Source of the DNA: Pleurodeles waltl
Lineage: Eukaryota; Chordata; Amphibia; Caudata; Salamandridae
Direction of reading: 5' to 3'
NCBI RefSeq assembly: GCF_031143425.1
Contig: NC_090439.1
Span: 639,283,465 to 639,347,464, forward strand
Length of the DNA: 64,000 bases
Shown here: piece by piece, positions 57,601 through 64,000 of the stretch
How positions within the stretch are numbered: position 1 is the first letter of the stretch
Layout: each line of letters begins with the position of its first letter
The notes under the pieces: generated by a model
The model's database searches: none
The model's input: only the letters and a program-made list of their open reading frames with translations
What the model was told of the DNA's origin: nothing
Program-made: the position numbers and the translations under genes

Positions 57601-58833
57601 TGTGAGGACCATCAATAACAACAACAATCAATATTATAAAGTTTCAGTCAATAACTACACCAGTTTAGTAATGAAAAAATCATAGATTTATTTCCCTATA
57701 TTAACAATGCTAGTGTCACGAAAATAACTCTCAAACACAAATGATAAGCATATAAGATCAATAGCGGCTGGTTAAAACGACCTATATACTTAGTCTAATT
57801 AATACAATTTATCTCCAAAAGAATCACTCTTATTAATAATACAAAAACTGATAATAATGGCAGAATACATTAGTTCAGCATCAAATGATCTCAGGACAAG
57901 TCAGAAGCATACCAAGGTTAATTTCTTAACTATCCACAAATTAGCATTACATGTTGGGCTTCATGTGAAAAGAATTTAGTAACATTCATTTTAAAAAAAT
58001 CTTCACTTGATTATGATATTTAAAAAAAACTATTAATGTGCACCAATAAAATCATTAGTTGCAGCTGGTACCTGGAAAGCAAGTGAGACCCAATTCACAG
58101 TTAATAACATACATTACCACAGTAGTAGTAACCGCAAATGATCAGCTTCAGCTTGAGGACACCATCAACTATCTCATCAGAAGTTTTGGGCCTAACGTCA
58201 GCTAGTCTCGAACCTCGTCTACTCTAGAAGAATACAACGCACCAACCAACAAACTCTGCCTCTAATCATTCTACACAGGTTGTTTTACTAAAATCTAATC
58301 AACTCCTGATTGGTCAGTCCATGGGGTGGTTTCATTTCAGCCAATCGACAACTAAATTGATCACCTAAACTTAACAAATCTACGCTAACTATAACATTTT
58401 CTTTCGATGTATCTTTACTTCTTCTATTTCGTCTGTAACTCCATTGTCTCCTCGATTCTCGAATATCTTGTTCTCAGGAAGAAACTTTTACTATATCCGT
58501 CTACTTCCATCCTCGAAGAAAGACCAGATATTAGTAACATATCCAAACAATAGGACATTTCAACTTATGCAATGCTCAGTTAATACACAAATTTGTAAGA
58601 CGTAACACTGCAACCCACTAGGGGTAGCTGTGGATACGTCTACAAAAGTTTTGAAAACACCTATTATGAAAGCTTTGAATCATGGAAAATAACCACAGCG
58701 TTTGAATATAATTTCGCTTAGCCAAGAACAGAAAAGCAAAGATTTCAGAAGATTTCTCATTTTACACGTTAGTTCATTACACATTTTAATATGAAAATTA
58801 TTAATACACATATATTAAATTTACACTCTCACA
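57601..58833 (-). mobile_element. class I ERV 3' LTR (right copy)
   Basis: A 1,233-bp LTR with terminal inverted TGTGAG/CTCACA ends. On the minus strand it begins TGTGAGAGTG right after a polypurine tract. Two ATTGG/CCAAT-type elements lie near 58,305 and 58,340. An AATAAA (minus strand) near 57,680 sits in the segment that matches the left ERV LTR. Confidence 0.8.
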
Positions 58834-58844
58834 GTCCCTCCTCT
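58834..58844 (-). promoter_or_regulatory. polypurine tract of right class I ERV
   Basis: AGAGGAGGGAC on the minus strand immediately precedes the LTR start. Confidence 0.7.
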
Positions 58845-58901
58845 GATGACTATTCATGTCATCTCATCACTCTTTAATAAATGTATTTATTTTCATTGAA
58901 T

Positions 58902-59582
58902 TCAAAACTTTGTCTCATTTATTTCTGAATTATTTATTTTCCACTTTTTATTTTCTTTGTGAAATGTATTCATTTCTATTTCAAAATTGTGTTTATTCCT
59001 TTCTAATTTTCTCTTCTTAACACATTTTATTACTTTATTGGTTCCCCCAATCCCAATTAAACAAAACACAATTATTGACACCCATTTTGCTATTGTCAGA
59101 ATAACATTTCTTCCCACATTGCTAAACCAATTTCCCACAGCTTCAATTCCTTTTCCAGGCTTTTCCCAAATTGTAGTTTCTGTTAGTTCTTTCAAATCTT
59201 TATTATTAGTGTTAGTCACATTAGTGATTAATTCTTTAACCTTTCCCAAATTATCAGGGATAAATGAACAACAATGATTAGAACCAATTAATTTACAGAC
59301 TCCGCCCTCTTTTGCCAAAAGAATGTCTAACGCAAGGCGATTCTGAATTGACATAGCTCTTGTAGCAGCCAACTCTGTATCCTGAAGCATAATAGTTCCG
59401 GAATATCTTGTCAACATGTTATCTGCTATTGTGGACAACTTCTGAATCCTAATCGAATTTAGGACTACTCCCACTGAAGGAATTATAGCCCCAAATATGT
59501 CTCCCACAAAGCTAGAAATTGATTCTCGCTTGTGTCTCGTTTGAAATTTCATTGAATCAGGAATCTTACTCAAGTCGTCCAA
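58902..59582 (-). pseudogene. env: class I ERV env transmembrane subunit
   Basis: A 226-residue open frame. Residues 16-19 are RHKR, a furin-type site, followed by a hydrophobic fusion-peptide-like stretch to about 45. Heptad-like sequence follows, then IQNRLALDILLAKEGG, corresponding to the immunosuppressive-domain region. Cys96 and the Cys104-Cys105 pair form the disulfide motif, here with seven residues between (CX7CC rather than CX6CC). The membrane anchor spans about 159-180, then a Lys/Arg-rich tail of about 40 residues. An in-frame TAG (59586-59588) separates it from upstream env. Confidence 0.85.
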
Positions 59583-59585
59583 CTG

Positions 59586-60036
59586 CTAGATTTTTGGAAA
59601 GACTATTCCCAGATAACATGTCCTGTACCACCCTCTAGAAAGACGGTAATATGCATTTCTTCCACAAATATAGTAAATCCAAGGTATTGGAGGGTCTTGT
59701 CCATTCATCATAAAATCCCACTTACTCATAAACATAAAAACATGCCTACATTCACTCTTTCCAGCAAACACTCTATCATTCTTACTCCAAGGCCTTTGTA
59801 TGCAAAATTTCCCTATATGCTCAGCATCTATTGTTAGTTTACCCTGTTATCAGTTTAAGCATAATCTCTTCCATGCTTTCTACTTATGATACCCTTATCC
59901 ATTTTTGCCTTTATTTCTTTCCTTTTATCTTCTGTATTATCTAAAATTTTCTTTTCTACTGGCGTTAGTAAACAAGTCAGGTTATTACGATGAGCAAAGG
60001 CAGTTCCAAAAGTTAAAGTAGGCTCAAAGAAATCTC
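59586..60036 (-). pseudogene. env: class I ERV env, middle of surface subunit
   Basis: Broken region joining the env N-terminal and transmembrane frames. 59586-59771 (61 residues, PIPWIYYICGRNAYY) is in the same frame as the transmembrane subunit and ends at the TAG. 59855-60040 lies in another frame (LTCLLTPVEKKILDNTEDKR). At least one frameshift and one stop. Confidence 0.65.
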
Positions 60037-60543
60037 TCATATGTTATTTTCTTTGGCTATTTTATTCAAATATCCTATGACAGGTACAAAAGATAATACC
60101 ATATCATAGTTTGAATAAAAATATTGAATATATTCTTGATCATAGAAACGTGTTAGCAAAAGACTGCAGCTTATAGCATAAGTAACCGGTAAGCTGTGAT
60201 ACGTAGTTCCTCCTTCTACTGAAGTTGGAATCTGTGTGCATATATAACAATCAGTTGCGTCCATCACTTCAACGTACTCATGCAATAAGCGATAGAAAAC
60301 AGTAGAAGAAAGCTCTTTTTCCTCATTCAAGTATTTTATATCTATTCTAAATTTATCTTTGGTTAATGACTTATCAGTCAAGTCTAAAGAACTCATTTTC
60401 GCAAACTGATTTGCTCCATCAATTTTATAAACAGATACTCCCACAAATAACAATAAACATATCAACACACTTCTTACCGCTAAACCAATACCAAGCACTT
60501 TGCAACAACTAATTCTGCAGTTTTGGTAGTGTGAGTCACTCAT
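60037..60543 (-). pseudogene. env: class I ERV env N-terminus (surface subunit)
   Basis: A 168-residue frame from an ATG at 60543. A hydrophobic segment (VLICLLLFVGVSVY, residues 26-39) acts as an N-terminal signal/anchor. The CYIC pair at residues 99-102 corresponds to the CxxC motif by which surface and transmembrane subunits of gamma-type envelopes are disulfide-linked. The frame ends in a stop at AKENNI. Confidence 0.7.
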
Positions 60544-60804
60544 TTTCTATGTTAGGGGGAAAAAAAGAAAAAACATTTCAAACATTTTAAAGAAAACTTA
60601 AAAAATCCCTCCTAATTTTTTCGTTATATAATGAATTTATTTACTCTTGGACAGTTCCTCCTTTGTCAAGTTCGGTATAGCACCTCGTCTAAGTTCAGTT
60701 GTTCATTTGTCTTCTCCAGTAATTCTCAATTTCCGTCTTTGCAGCATAAATTTTAATACTCCATTTTCATTCTCTTTAACCCAATGTCTCTTTCTTGTGA
60801 ATGT

Positions 60805-61386
60805 TCACGTTCCGGAATCAGAATTTTCTAAGTCTCTATCAAAACAATAACTCAAAACTTCTCCTTGCCAGTCACTTGTATTTAAATATGCCAATTCAGG
60901 TCCAGCATATCTCCTACTCGCAACTCTTTTTCTCTTTGGTCGCCTTCCACTTTCACTATCTTCTCCACTAGTGGGTTGTTTTCCAGGCAACTCTTTCTCT
61001 TCTGGTATTGATGGTATCACATCAACCTTTCCTTTTTCTGCAGTTTTCTCTGTCCAATTGTCTCCTTTCAATGTTCCTTTTGTCAATAGTCTTCTCAATA
61101 TTGAGTCTTCACTTGCCTTTATACCTTTCCCTTCAGACGTTTCCGCAATTGGTTCTGGAAGAGTATAATGCACTGGGGCGGGACTATTCTCAATTCTCAA
61201 TTCCTTTCCCAACGGGGCCTGTCTCGTCTTTGGTTTTGTGTGTCAAACTAACTGCTACAGAGGTCACCCTCCTCTGAGCAGATCTCTCTTCTGGTGTTCC
61301 CTGTTTTTTGTTCTAATTTGAGGACACCCTCCTTGGATCAAAATCAGTCTCCCTTCTTTCTTCTTGAATTGATTTTTCTACTCCTT
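60805..61386 (-). pseudogene. class I ERV Pol C-terminal extension or extra frame
   Basis: Between the integrase C-terminus and env lies about 0.6 kb with a 135-residue open frame (60805-61212): charged, Pro/Glu/Lys-rich, with RRPKRKRVASRRYAGPELAY, a candidate nuclear-localisation-like basic cluster. Reading continues from the integrase end through a frameshift near 61,300 with the same composition. Most simply it is a long disordered tail of Pol. A separate accessory protein is possible. No known domain recognised. Confidence 0.4.
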
Positions 61387-62016
61387 TTACAACTTGCTCA
61401 ATTCTTTTCTGTTTTGTTCTCTTTCATCTGTTATGGGAGTAGGTACAGCTCTGTCATTCTTGATATTTTGCTCACTCTCTTCTCCTTGGTTTCCGGTATT
61501 CTCGACTATTGGTAATCTCAACAGTTCCTTTTCTCTTTCTGTTGGATCATGCACTTTCCTCGTATGGCTTACATGCACCCAGATCGGCAAACCAGCACAC
61601 TTCACAGCAGCTGTTGTAGTGAGCACAATTCGATATGGTTCCTTCCAACGTGTTTCAAGGCAAGACTTTTGCACGTGCTTCCGTATAAGCATCCAGTCTC
61701 CTGCTCTCAGACTATGTTCCTGTCCTTGTGTTAGTTGGGCTGTTGCAACTTCCACCTGATGAGAAAAAGACCGAACTACATCAGCCAGGCTTTTACAGTA
61801 ATCTAGCACCATATCATCTGTAATATTCACAAGTGCGTTTGCAGGTAGTGCTGTTAATCTCATTGCTCTCCCCATAAACATTTCATGTGGAGATAACCCA
61901 GTCTTTTTGTCAGGTGCACTTCTCATTGACATTAGTACTAGAGGTAGAGCATCTGGCCATTTCACATTTGTTGATGCACACACTTTTGCCAATCGTGATT
62001 TCAGCGTTCCATTCAT
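61387..62016 (-). pseudogene. pol: class I ERV integrase C-terminal part
   Basis: A 209-residue frame. It starts after the frameshift near 62,040 with MNGTLKSRLAKVCAST, then PDALPLVLMSMRSAPDKKTG and SPHEMFMGR, the end of the integrase core. The SH3-like C-terminal domain follows (WKEPYRIVLTTTAAVKCAGL, PIWVHVSHTRKV). The catalytic Glu normally just before the MNGTLK segment is not visible because of the frame disruption. Confidence 0.85.
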
Positions 62017-62209
62017 TTGTTTGATAACTGCAATGCAATCTTTTCTGAATGTTTAATGCAAAAAAAAGCAATTTTATCACCTCATTATTGAAATGTGTAC
62101 CCTTATCTGATTCAATTGAGACCGGAACACCAAAACATGGACTTAGTTCTCGCAGAAGCAACTTAGCCACAGTTAAACTGCCATTTATCCTTGTCGGGTA
62201 AGCCTCAAT
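61910..62209 (-). pseudogene. pol: class I ERV integrase core, middle
   Basis: Continues in frame from the preceding pol frame after the stop at 62210-62212. It carries VAKLLLRELSPCFGVPVSIE and then SDKGTHF with the second catalytic Asp. The frame is lost near 62,040, just before the last catalytic position. Confidence 0.85.
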
Positions 62210-63655
62210 CTAATGACTGAAAATGCACACAATCACCAGCACATATTTCAAACTGGCACATGCAGGCATCTCAATGAAATCCATCTGCATTCTACTGAAT
62301 GGACCTCCTGCCATAACTATGTGACCCATGTTGACATCTGTCCCTTTGCCAACATTCATCTGCTGGCATATTATACACCTATGACACACCAGCTCTGCCA
62401 CTTGTCTGAATTTTGGATTGTACCAGTATTGTTTAAAACTCCTGATCATTGCATCCCTTCCAATATGTGTTTGACCATGGTAGTACCTCGCCATCTGCAT
62501 CAGTAGACTGTTTGACAGGACTACCTTTCCTTCTATTGTCACCCAAATCTCATCCTCCCTTTGAATGCATTGATGTTTAATCCGATCCCTCATTTCCTCT
62601 TCTGGCATATTATTCTGTATTGCTTTCAATTCATCTAGTATCTCCACTATCTGTACAGTGAAAGTGGCATAAATCTCTTCATTTTCAGACATCAACTCCC
62701 AATTTCCCTTGAACGAAATTCCATTTAGAGCACAACATTTTGCCATCTGGTCTGCATAAGCATTTCCCAAAGTTACATAATCTTGTCCTCTCTGGTGTGC
62801 ACTGCATTTGACCTCAGCAATTTTCTCAGGTTTCTGCACTGCTTGTAGCAAATCATGTATCCTTTCCCCATTTCTTACAGGTGATCCTGAAGAAGTTAGG
62901 AACCCTCTCTGTGACCAAATCTGCCCAAAGTCATGCACAATTCCAAATCCATATTGACTATTAGTATAGATTGTGACTTTCATTTGATCTGACAATTGAC
63001 ATGCTCTGGTAAGAGCCTTCAGCTCAGAAAATTGTGCAGATATTATTCCTTTAAGCCATGGAGCTTCTTGTATGCCTGAGACTGTACACACTGTATACCC
63101 CACTCTCAATGCACCCCTGTTGTTCCGTAAGCAAGAACGATGAACAAAAATAATTTGATCATTATCTTCTAAACAAGTATCTTTAATGTCTTCTCTTGGT
63201 TTGGTACAACGTTTTGTCACTTCCAAATAATCATGTTCAACATCATCTATGTTAGACAGATCTTCCCCCTCATTTGGTAATAATGTTGCCTGGTTAAGCA
63301 CCGTGCACCTTTTTACTGTCACATTTGGTGCCCCTAGAATAACTGTTTCATAACGAGTCAATCTTGCATTTGTCAAATATTGTGTCTTTGACCTTGTCAG
63401 TAGTATTTCAATTGAATGAGGTACCATTACTGTCAGAGGATAACCCATCAGTATATTTTCACTTTGAGTTATACTCTGTTCAACAGCTGCAACAGCTCGC
63501 AGGCATTCGGGTAGAGATGCTGCAACATTATCCAAAGTAGCTGAAAAATATGCTACCGGGCGATTGACACCACCATGTTTTTGTGTTAAGACAGACAAAG
63601 AACATCCATCTCTCTCATGATAAAACAACAGAAAAGGTTTTGTGTAGTCAGTCAC
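62210..63655 (-). pseudogene. pol: class I ERV RNase H and integrase N-terminal part
   Basis: The longest frame in the window, 481 residues. Residues 1-60 are the RT connection (NRPVAYFSATLDNVAASLPE). RNase H spans about 160-320: the first motif reads IIFVHRSC where TDGS is usual, the second is FSELKALTRA with Glu, the third YTNSQYGF has Asn for Asp, and GNAYADQMAK keeps the last Asp. The integrase zinc finger follows: YYHGQTHIGRDAMIRSFKQY, then CHRCIICQQMN. First integrase Asp in MQMDFIEMPA. It ends at an in-frame TAG. RNase H is catalytically altered at two positions. Confidence 0.9.
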
Positions 63656-64000
63656 AAACTGTCTCCCTGCTCAGTGAAAGCTTTCACACACTCCTCATCC
63701 ATCATTATGGGATACTTATGTGTCAATCTTTGCAATGGCTTTGAAACCGTTGAAAAATCAGGGATCCACTGTCGACAATAACCCACCATTCCCAAAAACA
63801 TTCTCAACTCCTTTTGGGAACTCGCCATTTTCATTATTGCTGCCATTCTCTCTCTGGAAATTCTCCTCGACCCTTTCTCATTAAGATGTCCCAAATACTT
63901 CACCTCTTGCTGACAGTGTTGCAACTTAGCTGGAGAAACCTTATGACCATTGTCTCCCAGGAAATTCAACAATGCAATCGTATCCTCCCTACAGCCTTCT
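63652..64000 (-). pseudogene. pol: class I ERV RT thumb, runs off window
   Basis: Open from the window edge to 63652. It contains HKVSPAKLQHCQQEVKYLGH, KELRMFLGMVGYCRQWIPDF and SKPLQRLTHK, the thumb/connection region downstream of the RT active site in gamma-type RTs. A frameshift near 63,655 leads into the 481-residue frame. The YxDD box lies outside the window. Confidence 0.9.

Noticed and set aside
1..64000. host protein-coding exons, CRISPR arrays, bacterial-type operons
   Set aside because: No conserved non-mobile protein segment with splice-site flanks and no regularly spaced repeat array was seen; all recognisable coding text is from mobile elements.

Overview
The window looks like gene-poor, repeat-filled DNA from a very large vertebrate genome, most likely a salamander or newt. 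That assignment is inference: it rests on several L1-type LINEs with long GC-rich 5' regions, a tRNA-headed SINE, two unrelated lineages of endogenous retrovirus (class I gamma/epsilon-like and foamy/class III-like) and a Helitron. I found no host protein-coding exon, rRNA, functional tRNA gene or CRISPR array. Nearly every readable protein segment belongs to a decayed transposable element.

Layout, left to right. 1-2.7 kb: 5' end of a class I ERV on the minus strand (LTR, long leader, first 53 codons of gag) leaving the window on the left. 4.88-5.37 kb: a short hAT-like non-autonomous transposon with 8-bp target duplications. 5.83-6.19 kb: a tRNA-derived SINE. 6.2-11.4 kb: a broken minus-strand L1 (L1-A), split by a Harbinger-like foldback element that carries three near-perfect hairpins. 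12.7-17.1 kb: a tRNA-like SINE, a palindrome, a 323-bp-period tandem pair and an L1 fragment. 21.8-23.4 kb: a decayed Helitron with a Rep HIH motif. 24.90-29.69 kb: a minus-strand L1 (L1-B) with a perfect 20-bp target-site duplication.

32.1-43.2 kb is the most interesting region. A foamy-virus-like ERV on the minus strand (3' LTR, env remnants, integrase, RNase H, RT with YVDD, a gag-like piece, a candidate primer binding site, a truncated 5' LTR) ends inside a plus-strand L1 ORF1. A second, related LTR lies just upstream of that ORF1 fragment. 44.9-51.0 kb: a plus-strand L1 (L1-C) interrupted by a 2,081-bp LTR-like insertion, across which the L1 reading frame resumes exactly. 51.5-55.7 kb: a 5S-rRNA-like SINE, a nested set of direct and tandem repeats, and a plus-strand gag capsid-like open frame. 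56.3-57.6 kb: a minus-strand fragment of a second LINE type. 57.6-64.0 kb: 3' LTR, env and pol of a second class I ERV on the minus strand, running off the right edge. Its LTR resembles the LTR at the left end.

All of the mobile-element coding regions are interrupted by stops, frameshifts or deletions, and several catalytic positions are changed, so none appears autonomous. The main value of the window is as a record of nested insertions that gives relative ages.
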